Shown here in pieces: positions 36,299 through 45,330 of a stretch of 64,000 nucleotides of DNA. A program made the position numbers and the translations under genes. Location of the stretch: assembly GCA_963771435.1 (NCBI GenBank), contig CAVYTF010000022.1, positions 1 through 64,000 on the forward strand. The letters are read 5' to 3'. This stretch comes from CAVYTF01 sp963771435. Its GTDB lineage: Bacteria > Bacteroidota > Bacteroidia > Chitinophagales > Chitinophagaceae. Below the pieces are notes generated by a model. The model was given only the letters and a program-made list of their open reading frames with translations, searched no databases and was not told the DNA's origin. Every line of letters starts with the position of its first letter. Within the stretch, counting starts at the first letter, position 1.

Positions 36299-38380
36299 AT
36301 GTACACTTCCGCCGAAACCAAAAACATGCAAAACCTAACCTCCCGTTTTCTCAAACAGGAGAACTTGCAACCCCAGGATATCAACCTACTCAGAAATATC
36401 CTTCGCTTCCATGAATATCGTTATTATATTTTGAACGACCCATTGATCGCAGATGCTGAATACGACCACCTCTATAAACAATTAGAAAAAACAGAACAGG
36501 AACATCCTAAGCTAATTACTCCCGACTCCCCCACCCAACGCGTTGGCAAAGGCCTCACCAAAGATTTCCCCACGGTCCAGCACCTTGTGCCAATGCTTTC
36601 TTTAGAAAACTCTTACAATGCAGAAGACCTGCTTGACTGGGACCGTAAAGCAAGAGAAGCAGCAGGATTGGATATCATAGAATATTGTGTAGAACCAAAG
36701 TTTGACGGCGCAGGCATCTCTCTTATTTATGAGAATGACCTGCTCACCCGCGGTGCCACCCGCGGCGACGGAATAGAAGGGGATGATATCACTCCCAACA
36801 TAAAACAAATACGTTCCATCCCTTTGTCCGCACCCTTTTCACAATACAGCATCCAAACTATTGAGATACGCGGGGAGATCATGATGACAAAAGCTGCATT
36901 TAAAAAGTACAATGATCTGCTGGTTGAAGAGGGCTCCTCCCCTCTTGCTAATCCCCGCAACGCAGCCAGCGGTAGCCTCCGCATCAAAGACCCCAAGGAA
37001 GTATCAAGAAGAAACCTGGAAGCATTTCTATATAACGTAAGTTATTACACACTCACCACTCACCATTCACCGCTCACCACGCATAGTTCACTGCTTGAAA
37101 TGCTCTGGAACTGCGGCTTTCGCTCACCTCAAAAAGAAAAAAGAGTGCTGCATGGCATTGATGAAGTAATAAAACACGTCCATGAATTTGAAGAAATGCG
37201 CGATACACTGCCTTATGAAATTGATGGCATGGTCATTAAAGTAAATGAAATTGCCCTACAGGAAAAAATGGGCATGACCACCCACCATCCCCGTTGGGCG
37301 ATCGCCTTCAAATTTAAAGCCCGCCAGGCAACCACAAAACTCCGCGCTATTGAATTCCAGGTAGGCCGCACGGGCGCTGTCACTCCCGTGGCAAAACTCG
37401 ATCCAGTATTGATAGCTGGTGCTAATATCAGCAGCATTTCAGTCCACAATGAAGAATACATCAAAGAAAAAGATCTGAAGATAGGCGACAGCGTATTAAT
37501 AGAAAGGGCAGGCGATGTTATTCCGCAGATCGTAAAGTCATTACCTGAACTAAGGGATGGCACTGAACAACAGATCCGCTTCCCCACCCATTGCCCCATT
37601 TGTAAAAGCCCACTATCAAAGGAAGTAGAGGAAGCTGTGTGGCGCTGTATCAACATTGAATGCCCCGCACAGGTGGTGGAAAAGATCATTCATTTTGTGA
37701 GCAAGGATGCCTTGGACATACGCAGCTTTGGCGAGGCTAATGTGCGTAAATTCTATGAGCTTGGGCTGCTAAAAGATATTCCCGGTATTTACACGCTTGA
37801 CTTTGGAAAGATAGTTACGCTGGAGGGCTTTAAAGAGAAGTCAATAACTAACCTGCAATTGGCAATAGCTAATTCTAAAACACAGCCTATCCATCGGTTG
37901 CTTTATGGCTTAGGCATTCGTTTCGTTGGAGAAACAACCGCCAAAACATTGGCTAATGCTGTCGAAAATATCTTTGACTTTCAGAATAAATCAGAAGAGG
38001 AGTTGCAGCAGATGGAAGACGTAGGCATAAAGGTGGCGCACAGCATTTATACCTTCTTCCACAATGAGCAGAACATACAAATGCTGGAGCAGCTAAAAGA
38101 CCTAGGCCTCCGGTTTCATAATGAGAAGAGAAATATAGCTTCAGAAAAAAGCACCCTGCAGGAACAAACCTTTTTATTCACAGGGACATTAACTAAGCTA
38201 AAAAGAAATGATGCCGAGGCAATTGTTGAAAGCCTTGGGGGCAAAATAGTATCCGGGGTAAGCAGTAAGCTTAATTATTTAGTTGTTGGTGAAGATGCGG
38301 GCAGCAAGTTGGAGAAAGCCAAGAAAATAAATACTATAAAGGTCATTACTGAGGATGAGTTCTTAAAGATAGTAGAATAA
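36299..38380 (+). CDS. ligA: NAD-dependent DNA ligase with a repeat-derived linker
   Basis: Seals nicks in replication and repair using NAD. Domain Ia (YRYYILNDPLIADAEYD), the adenylation motif EPKFDG with Lys134, the OB fold (VGRTGAVTPVAKLDPV), the four-cysteine zinc site (CPIC near residue 433, then CINIEC), helix-hairpin-helix repeats and a C-terminal BRCT domain (FLFTGTLTKLKRNDAEAIVE) are all in order. The length of 693 is normal. Residues around 250-265 (TLTTHHSPLTTHSSL) are encoded by a CTCACC-rich repeat at 37049-37092, in the linker after the adenylation core. It has its own promoter. Confidence 0.96.
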   Translation: MYTSAETKNMQNLTSRFLKQENLQPQDINLLRNILRFHEYRYYILNDPLIADAEYDHLYKQLEKTEQEHPKLITPDSPTQRVGKGLTKDFPTVQHLVPMLSLENSYNAEDLLDWDRKAREAAGLDIIEYCVEPKFDGAGISLIYENDLLTRGATRGDGIEGDDITPNIKQIRSIPLSAPFSQYSIQTIEIRGEIMMTKAAFKKYNDLLVEEGSSPLANPRNAASGSLRIKDPKEVSRRNLEAFLYNVSYYTLTTHHSPLTTHSSLLEMLWNCGFRSPQKEKRVLHGIDEVIKHVHEFEEMRDTLPYEIDGMVIKVNEIALQEKMGMTTHHPRWAIAFKFKARQATTKLRAIEFQVGRTGAVTPVAKLDPVLIAGANISSISVHNEEYIKEKDLKIGDSVLIERAGDVIPQIVKSLPELRDGTEQQIRFPTHCPICKSPLSKEVEEAVWRCINIECPAQVVEKIIHFVSKDALDIRSFGEANVRKFYELGLLKDIPGIYTLDFGKIVTLEGFKEKSITNLQLAIANSKTQPIHRLLYGLGIRFVGETTAKTLANAVENIFDFQNKSEEELQQMEDVGIKVAHSIYTFFHNEQNIQMLEQLKDLGLRFHNEKRNIASEKSTLQEQTFLFTGTLTKLKRNDAEAIVESLGGKIVSGVSSKLNYLVVGEDAGSKLEKAKKINTIKVITEDEFLKIVE
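37049..37092 (+). repeat. CTCACC-type dispersed repeat inside ligA
   Basis: CTCACCACTCACC, then ATTCACCGCTCACCAC, then GCATAGTTCACTG is read in frame as LTTHHSPLTTHSSL. The first 29 bases match the intergenic copy at 35003-35031 with three differences. Confidence 0.75.
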
Positions 38381-38747
38381 AGGATATTCTAAATAGGTCA
38401 ATAAGAAAAGGTATAAAAGAGACTATTACCTGGAATAAGTTTTGTACCTTTATTGCCCTAACTGAACTGCTATTTTTCCTATCTGTGAGTTGATATTTTC
38501 AAGCAATAATTACGGCTAAAAGACGAAGGATCGACGTAAGAACAACGAAGGCATGTGGGTATTAGGCCGGATCTACTATAAGGTATCTATGAATGTGGGT
38601 GGGAGGAAGGATGGTTTGTTGATATACTGATGCCTTGCTGATATCTTATGCTGTATAGAGGCACAATAGGCAATAGAAAATATTAAATAATACAATTAAG
38701 CTGTTCCAAGAGTTATTTGTAAAGTGGGAAATTCTATCATCCTATGT
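38381..38747. other. Intergenic region after ligA
   Basis: About 370 bp. A possible weak hairpin (GGTATAAAA at 38410, TTTTGTACC at 38440) followed by TTTATT could terminate ligA. A short open frame at 38553-38630 (25 codons) has no support. No RNA gene is visible. Confidence 0.45.
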
Positions 38748-39614
38748 TCATGCCAGATCAGGGCTGGTTTTTTTAATAGGATATAGCATGAGGTATTCTG
38801 CTTTGTTTCTTTCTTTAAAAAAATAAAGGCCGTCGGGGTTGATCACTAATTCTGCACCTAAAGGGTTGGTGATCTTGAAATGGCTTGCGGGTGCAAATCT
38901 TTCAAAATGGCGTGTTATTGCTGGATCGATATTTATCAACTGCATGAGCAAATTTCTGTAGGACCCTACTGATGCTGCCACAAAGTACATTCCGGCGGAG
39001 GCTCCGGTCATTAAAAGCCTTATAAGGTATAACCCTGTTCTAGTTCGGTTTGACACGGCAATGTCAATTATATTATCTATAAATACTACCATATAAGGCA
39101 TCGGCCTGTATTTTTTATTTTGGCGGATGATATGGTTATAGTCGTCGATATTTTCTGCATTGCATTTGGCAAAAGCATTATTTCGTTTATTTAAATTATT
39201 CATGAGCGAAGCAATGAACTGGTGTTTGGTTTGCAGCTTGCCTTCAGCGGGTTCATTTCGCTGAAACTTATCGAAAATATAGGCATTGTTTGGAATAGTG
39301 AATTTGTCCAGGCCAGCAACAGATAAATAAAATGCCATCTGAACCCTTTTGCTTTCATGCTCTTCCACCAGGCCTTTTACAATGCCTGAAAAAAGTGCCC
39401 ACAATTGTTCTTCTTCGCTAAAAGAAATAAAAAGATTTGGCAGGGTAGAGAGATCTTTTCCTGATCTTCGTTTAAGCTGTTTTGGCCTATCACAACGGGT
39501 AGTACCGTTTTTGCGGCGCCAATGCCGAACGTACCATTCTCCCCGTTTTGGTTCATTGTGTATGGCTATTTTTGCTAAAAAGATCCTGTTCAGCCCTAAA
39601 ATAGGTTTACACAA
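38748..39614 (-). CDS. FtsK-like ATPase-domain fragment without Walker A
   Basis: Residues 130-250 align by eye with the motor domain of FtsK/SpoIIIE DNA translocases: AENIDDYNHIIRQNKK resembles the RNIxxYNxK segment, PYMVVFIDNIIDIAV resembles the Walker B strand PYIVVVIDEFADL, and LLMTGASAGMYFVAAS resembles the ARAxGIHLIVAT segment. The Walker B glutamate is replaced by asparagine, and no Walker A P-loop is present. The first 70 residues are basic and unrecognised. The start is uncertain: only a TTG at 39614 is near, with no ATG until about residue 93. It could be a degenerate remnant or a non-catalytic domain protein. It lies 55 bp downstream of mlaD on the same strand. Confidence 0.6.
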   Translation of the reverse strand: MCKPILGLNRIFLAKIAIHNEPKRGEWYVRHWRRKNGTTRCDRPKQLKRRSGKDLSTLPNLFISFSEEEQLWALFSGIVKGLVEEHESKRVQMAFYLSVAGLDKFTIPNNAYIFDKFQRNEPAEGKLQTKHQFIASLMNNLNKRNNAFAKCNAENIDDYNHIIRQNKKYRPMPYMVVFIDNIIDIAVSNRTRTGLYLIRLLMTGASAGMYFVAASVGSYRNLLMQLINIDPAITRHFERFAPASHFKITNPLGAELVINPDGLYFFKERNKAEYLMLYPIKKTSPDLA

Positions 39615-39669
39615 ATTAAGGGTAAAATGGACAAGTGAAATGAATTATTGAAAAAGGCGGGATGATCAA

Positions 39670-40653
39670 CTATTGATCTTTCTTCTTCCTGAAAAAGCCT
39701 TTCAGCAAAAAGCTATGCTGCACTGCCTCCAGATCATCATCCAATTCTTTGCTGCTGCTTTCAAGATGCTGTATCATCACTCTCAGGTTTTGAGCAACCT
39801 GTTCATCATTCAGTATCAAACCTACAGGCTTTTTTGTATCACTTAAAGCGGCGCTCGCATTCTGCAAACTATCTGTAACAGCATATATTTTAAGCGATGC
39901 GCTATTGAGGTTAACAGCAGCAGTGTTAAGGCCCGCAACAGTTGCACGTATATGGTTGAATACTGTAGTGTCCGTTACCACTTCGTTAGCCAGCGTTCCC
40001 GGCTTGTTCAGGCCTTCGGAAAATTGACGCACGTTCGCTATCACCTCTTCGCTTTTTTCAGAAGCATTTTTAAAATGAGCTATCGCAGCTTTTATATCCA
40101 GCGCCATTGTGCTGTCATTGAGCAATTGCCCGATAGTTCCATGCCCGTCTGCCAGTTTTTTACTAACCACTTTAATATTATCAGTTATCTCCAAAAGGTT
40201 TTTATTGTTCTTTTGAAGCGTAGCCATCATTTCATCCGTACTGGGTATACCGGTCACAGTTATTAAATCACCATCCTCTACCTGTGGTGCAGCCACGCTT
40301 CCTCCATCAACTACAATAATTTTATTACCAATAAATCCATCAGTGCTTATCCTCGCAGAAGCATCTTTATGTATCCTGCTTTGGGCTTCGTTCTCAATGC
40401 TCATAGTCACTTCCACTTTTTTTTGCCCGTAAAAAGCAACTTTTTTTATAATGCCTACTTTAACCCCAAAGAGCCATACATTGTTGCCCGCCTGCAGGCC
40501 GTTGATATCATCAAAAACCGCCTTCATGGTGAAGGACCTTACAAATGTTTTTTGCTGCCCCCCCAAAACAAATATGGCTGCCACAAATATTACCAGTCCG
40601 AGCACTATAAAAATGCCCACTATAACCGAGTGGTTTACTTCTTTTGTTTTCAT
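39670..40653 (-). CDS. mlaD: MlaD-like MCE domain lipid-transport protein
   Basis: Carries phospholipids through the periplasm as part of an Mla-type ABC importer. One N-terminal membrane helix (residues 9-30, VIVGIFIVLGLVIFVAAIFV) is followed by the MCE domain (about 40-118: AVFDDINGLQAGNNVWLFGV, then STDGFIGNKIIVVDGG). A long coiled-coil-like C-terminal region follows. Its start overlaps the end of mlaF by one base, so the two are translationally coupled. Confidence 0.92.
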   Translation of the reverse strand: MKTKEVNHSVIVGIFIVLGLVIFVAAIFVLGGQQKTFVRSFTMKAVFDDINGLQAGNNVWLFGVKVGIIKKVAFYGQKKVEVTMSIENEAQSRIHKDASARISTDGFIGNKIIVVDGGSVAAPQVEDGDLITVTGIPSTDEMMATLQKNNKNLLEITDNIKVVSKKLADGHGTIGQLLNDSTMALDIKAAIAHFKNASEKSEEVIANVRQFSEGLNKPGTLANEVVTDTTVFNHIRATVAGLNTAAVNLNSASLKIYAVTDSLQNASAALSDTKKPVGLILNDEQVAQNLRVMIQHLESSSKELDDDLEAVQHSFLLKGFFRKKKDQ

Positions 40654-41432
40654 TATTGGTTTATAAAGTTGTAATCATAAAAGCTTTTTGCCAGTTCATT
40701 ATCTTTATTGAACACTTCTTCAAAACTTCCCTGTTTCACCACCTTTCCCTCGTTCATCAGTGCAACCCTATTGCCTGTAGTTTTAGCACAGGTAAGGTCA
40801 TGCGTTATAATAATAGAGCTTGTTTTATATTCTTTTTCCACAGCATTGATCAGTTTGTTTATCTCCACTGATGTAACAGGGTCAAGCCCTGCAGTTGGCT
40901 CATCGTAGAGCATTATTTCCGGGTGGAGTATCAGCGTTCGTGCAACACCTATACGTTTTATTTGTCCACCTGAAAGTTCAGCCGGAAGCTTGTCAATACT
41001 TGATTCAAGCTTCACTTCATTCAGCACTTTGAGTACAGCATCATCTATCTCATTTTGTTTCATATTCTTCCTGTTCCTCACTAATGAAAATTCAAGATTT
41101 TCTCTAACGGTCATGCTGTCGTACAAAGCGCTGTTTTGAAAAGAGAATCCAATTTTAAGCCTCAGATCCTGCAATGCTTTTCCTGTTATCACGTTCATAT
41201 CCTGACCCAGCACTTTCACAGTTCCACTATCCGCTTTCAGCAATCCCGCTATTATTTTTATTAAAACAGATTTGCCTGTTCCTGATTTACCGAGCACCAC
41301 AAGGTTCTCGCCCTTATAAACGTCAAGGTCTATGCCGTTTAAAACAGCGACACCGTTAAACGCCTTATAGAGGCCTCTTATAGATATTACTACTTCCTGC
41401 TGCGTGTTTTGTATAGTTGTTTCGTTCTCCAT
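40653..41432 (-). CDS. mlaF: MlaF-like ABC transporter ATP-binding protein
   Basis: The ATPase of the Mla-type lipid transporter. Walker A is GKSGTGKS at about residues 48-55, the signature is LSGGQIKRIGVAR and Walker B is IMLYDEPTAGLD. The length of 259 is normal. It lies between mlaE (8-bp gap) and mlaD (1-bp overlap). Confidence 0.94.
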   Translation of the reverse strand: MENETTIQNTQQEVVISIRGLYKAFNGVAVLNGIDLDVYKGENLVVLGKSGTGKSVLIKIIAGLLKADSGTVKVLGQDMNVITGKALQDLRLKIGFSFQNSALYDSMTVRENLEFSLVRNRKNMKQNEIDDAVLKVLNEVKLESSIDKLPAELSGGQIKRIGVARTLILHPEIMLYDEPTAGLDPVTSVEINKLINAVEKEYKTSSIIITHDLTCAKTTGNRVALMNEGKVVKQGSFEEVFNKDNELAKSFYDYNFINQ

Positions 41433-41440
41433 TGTCAGGT

Positions 41441-42235
41441 TTAGCGGAGAAATGAATTTACAAACTGCACCACAACTGTTTCCTCTAAAAAAATAACAAA
41501 CATCGAAAGAACAACGGCCTGGTTAGCGGCCTTACCCACTCCCACCGTGCCTTTGCTGGCATTCCATCCCTGGTAACAACTTATTATCCCCACAGTAAAA
41601 CCATACAAGGCAGACTTAATAAAGGAAGAAAAAATATCAAGAAAAGAGATCTTCTCAAATGCAGCATGCATGAACGCCGGTAAGCTGGTTGCTTCATTTT
41701 GATGAACATTCAGGTAAGCGCCAAGCATGCTTACAAAAGCGGAATACAGCACCAGCAAGGTAAGCATAAAGGTACAGGCAAGCACACGCGTAACGACCAA
41801 AAATTTATACGGGTTGGTAGCTGTCATCTCCATAGCATCTATCTGTTCAGACACCTTCATGGAGCCAAGCTCCGCACCGATATTAGAGCCAACCTTTCCT
41901 GCCATGATCAGCGATGTGACAAGCGGTGCCAGCGCCCTGATAATAGCAATGGCAACCAGCGAAGGCAGCCAGGAAACGGCGCCAAATTCAGATAGGGAAG
42001 GCCTGGACTGTTTTGTAAAAACGATCCCTGTTATAAACCCTGTGAGGGTGATAAGTGGCAGTGTTTTACACCCAACCTCATAACACTGATTAATTACTTC
42101 TTTCCATTCAAAAGGTGGCCTGAACGCCTCCTTAAAAAAACGAAGCGTAAAAAGTGAAAGCTGGTATATGCCTAAAAAGAAATCCCCTAAAAAGCTAAAA
42201 ACATTTCTGCGTACTTCGCTGGCTTCATTATCCAT
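41441..42235 (-). CDS. mlaE: MlaE-like ABC transporter permease
   Basis: The membrane permease of the Mla-type transporter, 264 residues with about five to six hydrophobic segments. The family block is GKVGSNIGAELGSMKVSEQI, then ALEMTATNP-like sequence (AMEMTATNPYKFLVV), and GAVSWLPSLVAIAIIRALAP before it. It is the first gene of the mlaE-mlaF-mlaD operon. Confidence 0.94.
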   Translation of the reverse strand: MDNEASEVRRNVFSFLGDFFLGIYQLSLFTLRFFKEAFRPPFEWKEVINQCYEVGCKTLPLITLTGFITGIVFTKQSRPSLSEFGAVSWLPSLVAIAIIRALAPLVTSLIMAGKVGSNIGAELGSMKVSEQIDAMEMTATNPYKFLVVTRVLACTFMLTLLVLYSAFVSMLGAYLNVHQNEATSLPAFMHAAFEKISFLDIFSSFIKSALYGFTVGIISCYQGWNASKGTVGVGKAANQAVVLSMFVIFLEETVVVQFVNSFLR

Positions 42236-42316
42236 ATTGTGCTGATCTAAAAGGCAACTATTTGTTAAACAATATAAATGCCAAAGAATTTTGTGGAAGG
42301 TAATGCCGGTTGAAGA

Positions 42317-42532
42317 TCATTTTTCAAAATCTTTTTTGGAAAGATTTGATTGGCGCAGGATAGAATTAAAAGTACCAGTAGGCGTTTGTTTTCTTCCTGC
42401 AGGCATAATTACAGTTAATGTTGGCTCACCTTCTTTACGATATTTTACATGTCTGCCGCGCTGTGTAATAAATTTGAACCCATGCTTTTCGAGAATTTTA
42501 CAGATCTCATCAGACGAATAGAGCTTAGGCAT
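42317..42532 (-). CDS. hicA: HicA-type mRNA interferase toxin
   Basis: A 71-residue dsRBD-like toxin that cleaves mRNA. The KILEKHGFKFITQRGRHVKY segment with catalytic His28, and the VIMPAGRKQTPTGTFNSILR motif, are typical. Its start overlaps the hicB end by 8 bp, so antitoxin is translated first and the two are coupled. No mobile element flanks it. Confidence 0.92.
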   Translation of the reverse strand: MPKLYSSDEICKILEKHGFKFITQRGRHVKYRKEGEPTLTVIMPAGRKQTPTGTFNSILRQSNLSKKDFEK

Positions 42533-42737
42533 GTTCCAACTCTGTTGTTATTATTTCTGGGAACTCAATGTTGGTTAATTCTTCTGTAGCATCTTCAAAA
42601 TAAAGTGCCAAAGCTTCAGAAAGGTTCGCTAGTGCATCTTCCCTTGTTTCTCCAAAACTGGATACGTCAACATTTAAACATTGAGCAACAAAAAACTCAC
42701 CTTCTTTCCAAACAACATTTTGCAGAGACGCTTTCAT
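42525..42737 (-). CDS. hicB: HicB-type antitoxin
   Basis: A 70-residue HicB fold (EGEFFVAQCLNVDVSSFGET, then REDALANLSEALALYFED) that should neutralise HicA. It lacks the C-terminal DNA-binding helix-turn-helix of longer HicB proteins, so autoregulation may need another mode. It precedes hicA in transcription. A TAACTTTA sequence about 15 bp upstream is one base off the -7 consensus. Confidence 0.9.
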   Translation of the reverse strand: MKASLQNVVWKEGEFFVAQCLNVDVSSFGETREDALANLSEALALYFEDATEELTNIEFPEIITTELEHA

Positions 42738-42808
42738 ACATTCTTTTTAGCGCATAAAGTTAAAGATAAAACCCGAGCCTTTGGCAGATAAAAAGCTATG
42801 TAGTTACT

Positions 42809-45262
42809 TTACTCCACCGGCACATAAATATCAAACCTTGCCCCTTTCCCTTCCTCTCCCTTTGCAGTGATCACACCATTATGGTTCTCCACGATCTTTT
42901 TCACGATGGCCAGCCCTATGCCTGTTCCTTCATATTTTTCTTTCCCGTGCAGGCGCTTAAATATTTCAAATATCCGTTCGCCATATTGTTGTTCAAACCC
43001 AATACCCTGGTCTGAAACAGAGATATGGCAATAGTATCTTTCATTATCAAGCTTAGGCATTTGAAGTGCTTCTCCAATAACCGTTTCGCATGTGATAGTA
43101 ATATGATTGGGCACCGAAGGCTTGGAAAACTTAAGCGCATTAACAATAAGGTTATTCATTAATTGCCTGAACTGGAAAGGGATGATCTTTATTTCACAAT
43201 GCCCTCCTGATCCTATTGTTATTGTTGCATTTTTCTGTTCAAACACCTCTTTTAATTCCTCTTTCACGTCGTCAATGATCTGGCTCACATCCGTCTTTAT
43301 AAAAACACGCTCATTAGTATTTGTACGCGAATAAGAAAGCAGGTCTTCTATCAGGTCCTGCATTCTTTTGCTTGCGTTAAGCATCCGCCTGAAATGATCT
43401 TTGCCGCTGTCTGATAATGTTTGATATTCCTTCTCAAGCAGTTGCGATGCAAATATTTGTATCTTTCTAAGCGGCTCCTGCAGGTCATGGCTTGAAACGT
43501 AAGCAAAAGATTGCAGCTCTTCATTCATTTTTTCAAGGTCTATGTTCTTTTGTTCCAGCTCCCTGGTGCGTTCGTGCACCTGCAGCTCCAGCTCCTGCGT
43601 AAACATCTTCTGCTCCTGTATATCCGTGCTGGTGCCCACCCACATCTGTATGTTGCCTGCCCCATCTTTTTGTGGGATAGCACGGCTTAACTGCCAGCGG
43701 TATTCCCCATCATGTCTTAAAAAGCGGTGCTCAAAAATAAAGTCCCTGCCCGTTGTAACTGACCCCATCCATAGCCTCACATTTTCTTCCCTGTCCTGCG
43801 GATGCACAATTTGCAACCATCCCTTCTCATTTACTTCCTCAGGCGTCAACCCTGAATAGTCAAAGACAGACTGGTTATAATAGTTCAAATTACCGTTCTT
43901 GTCTCCTGTCCATATCATTTGCGGCATTGAATCAGCAAGCATCCTGAATTTTTGTTCGCTTTCTTCAATTCTTTTGCGTGCTTGAATTTGCTTGGTCACA
44001 TTATACCCCATGGTCAATATGCCCCATGTCTGCCCGTCAAGATTCTGTAGCGCCTTATAAATAAAATTCACATACACAGGCTGCAGCACTCCGTCAATTT
44101 GCAGGTAAGCAAGGTTTTCATTTCCAAAATACGTTTCCCCTGTGTTATAAACATTGTCAAGTATTGCCATGTAAGGCTGCCCCTTTAATTCAGGTATCGC
44201 CTCTATCACTTTCTTACCAATAACGCTGCTGTCCTTTCCCCATAAATTAAGGGCCTCTTCATTAGCAAGTTCAACAATATACTCTTTTCCAATAAATACA
44301 GCAGTTGCAAAAGGGGCCTCTTTTATCAGCGTGCGAAAGCGTTCTTCACTTTCTTCCAGCCGCTTTCTTTCTATAACCTGCTGCGTCACTTCAAAAGCGA
44401 TAGCAACCACACCGGAAATAGTGCCATCCGGTTCTTTTAAAGCTTTATATACAAAACTTATAAAGGTATTTTCAAGCTTCCCGTTCCGCATAAGCTTCAC
44501 AGGGCGCTCATTTCCAACAAACTTTTCACCCGTTTTGAAAACGCCGTCAAGTAATGCTTCCAGGCCTTGTCCGCGTGCTTCAGGCAAAGCTTCAAAAATG
44601 GGCTTGTTCATCACTTCTTCTGCACGTTTCTCCCACAATGCCAGCATGAGTTCGTTAGCTATTTCAACCACATGATCTTTGCCCCTGAAAATACACATGG
44701 CCACTGGTGCCTGCGTTATATCACTAATATATCTTTTATTGCTTTCTTCTAGGCTTCTGAGGGTGTTTACTTTATCAGTGGTCTCTGTACAGGTCACAAA
44801 AACCCCCATCGGTTTGCCCGATTCATCATTCACAGGGCTGTAACTAAAGGTCCAGTAAACATCCTCCATTCTGCCATTGCGGTAAATAGGGATCAACTGG
44901 TCCTCGCTCCATGTTGCTTCTCCTCCCGCCAATATCCCATCTATCAATGGTTTAATAATATCCCATATTTCCGCCCAGGCCTCTTGTGCTTTCATACCCA
45001 GTATCATTGGGTGTTTCCCGTTTTGTCCCAAACTGGGGCGATAGGCATCATTATAAAAACAGATGAGTTCAGGGCCCCACCACAAAAACATCGGGAATTT
45101 TGAGTTAAGAAGAATGCTCAGTGTAGTTCGCAGGCTTTGCGGCCAGCCTTCAGGGTTGCCAACTGGCGTTTCGCTCCAGTCCTTCGCCCTTATAAGTGCC
45201 CCCATTTCCCCACCGCCGGAAATAAATTGTATATTATTATCAGCAACTTTACTTTCCATCAA
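42809..45262 (-). CDS. Multi-PAS sensor histidine kinase of the kai locus
   Basis: A soluble 817-residue kinase with no membrane segments. About four PAS/PAC modules (residues 40-165, 175-290, 310-425, 435-560) end with a PAC segment of the type WVGTSTDIQEQK. A short coiled coil leads to the HisKA box SSHDLQEPLRKI (His near residue 592). The ATPase domain has an N box at about 707, G1 DQGIGFEQ at about 752 and G2 GTGIGLAIVKKI at about 782. The DLQEPLRKI type of H box is common in phytochrome-like kinases that pair with single-domain response regulators. It follows the other kinase by 68 bp and probably ends the kaiC operon. The PAS ligands are unknown. Confidence 0.92.
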   Translation of the reverse strand: MMESKVADNNIQFISGGGEMGALIRAKDWSETPVGNPEGWPQSLRTTLSILLNSKFPMFLWWGPELICFYNDAYRPSLGQNGKHPMILGMKAQEAWAEIWDIIKPLIDGILAGGEATWSEDQLIPIYRNGRMEDVYWTFSYSPVNDESGKPMGVFVTCTETTDKVNTLRSLEESNKRYISDITQAPVAMCIFRGKDHVVEIANELMLALWEKRAEEVMNKPIFEALPEARGQGLEALLDGVFKTGEKFVGNERPVKLMRNGKLENTFISFVYKALKEPDGTISGVVAIAFEVTQQVIERKRLEESEERFRTLIKEAPFATAVFIGKEYIVELANEEALNLWGKDSSVIGKKVIEAIPELKGQPYMAILDNVYNTGETYFGNENLAYLQIDGVLQPVYVNFIYKALQNLDGQTWGILTMGYNVTKQIQARKRIEESEQKFRMLADSMPQMIWTGDKNGNLNYYNQSVFDYSGLTPEEVNEKGWLQIVHPQDREENVRLWMGSVTTGRDFIFEHRFLRHDGEYRWQLSRAIPQKDGAGNIQMWVGTSTDIQEQKMFTQELELQVHERTRELEQKNIDLEKMNEELQSFAYVSSHDLQEPLRKIQIFASQLLEKEYQTLSDSGKDHFRRMLNASKRMQDLIEDLLSYSRTNTNERVFIKTDVSQIIDDVKEELKEVFEQKNATITIGSGGHCEIKIIPFQFRQLMNNLIVNALKFSKPSVPNHITITCETVIGEALQMPKLDNERYYCHISVSDQGIGFEQQYGERIFEIFKRLHGKEKYEGTGIGLAIVKKIVENHNGVITAKGEEGKGARFDIYVPVE

Positions 45263-45330
45263 ACAAATTTATTAGGCCAATTTATGTTCACTACGGGGCT
45301 CTCTCAAAAGCGTGGGCCAACAAACCGATC

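Noticed and set aside
38553..38630. A 25-codon gene after ligA
   Set aside because: It is too short and has no supporting motif or promoter element.
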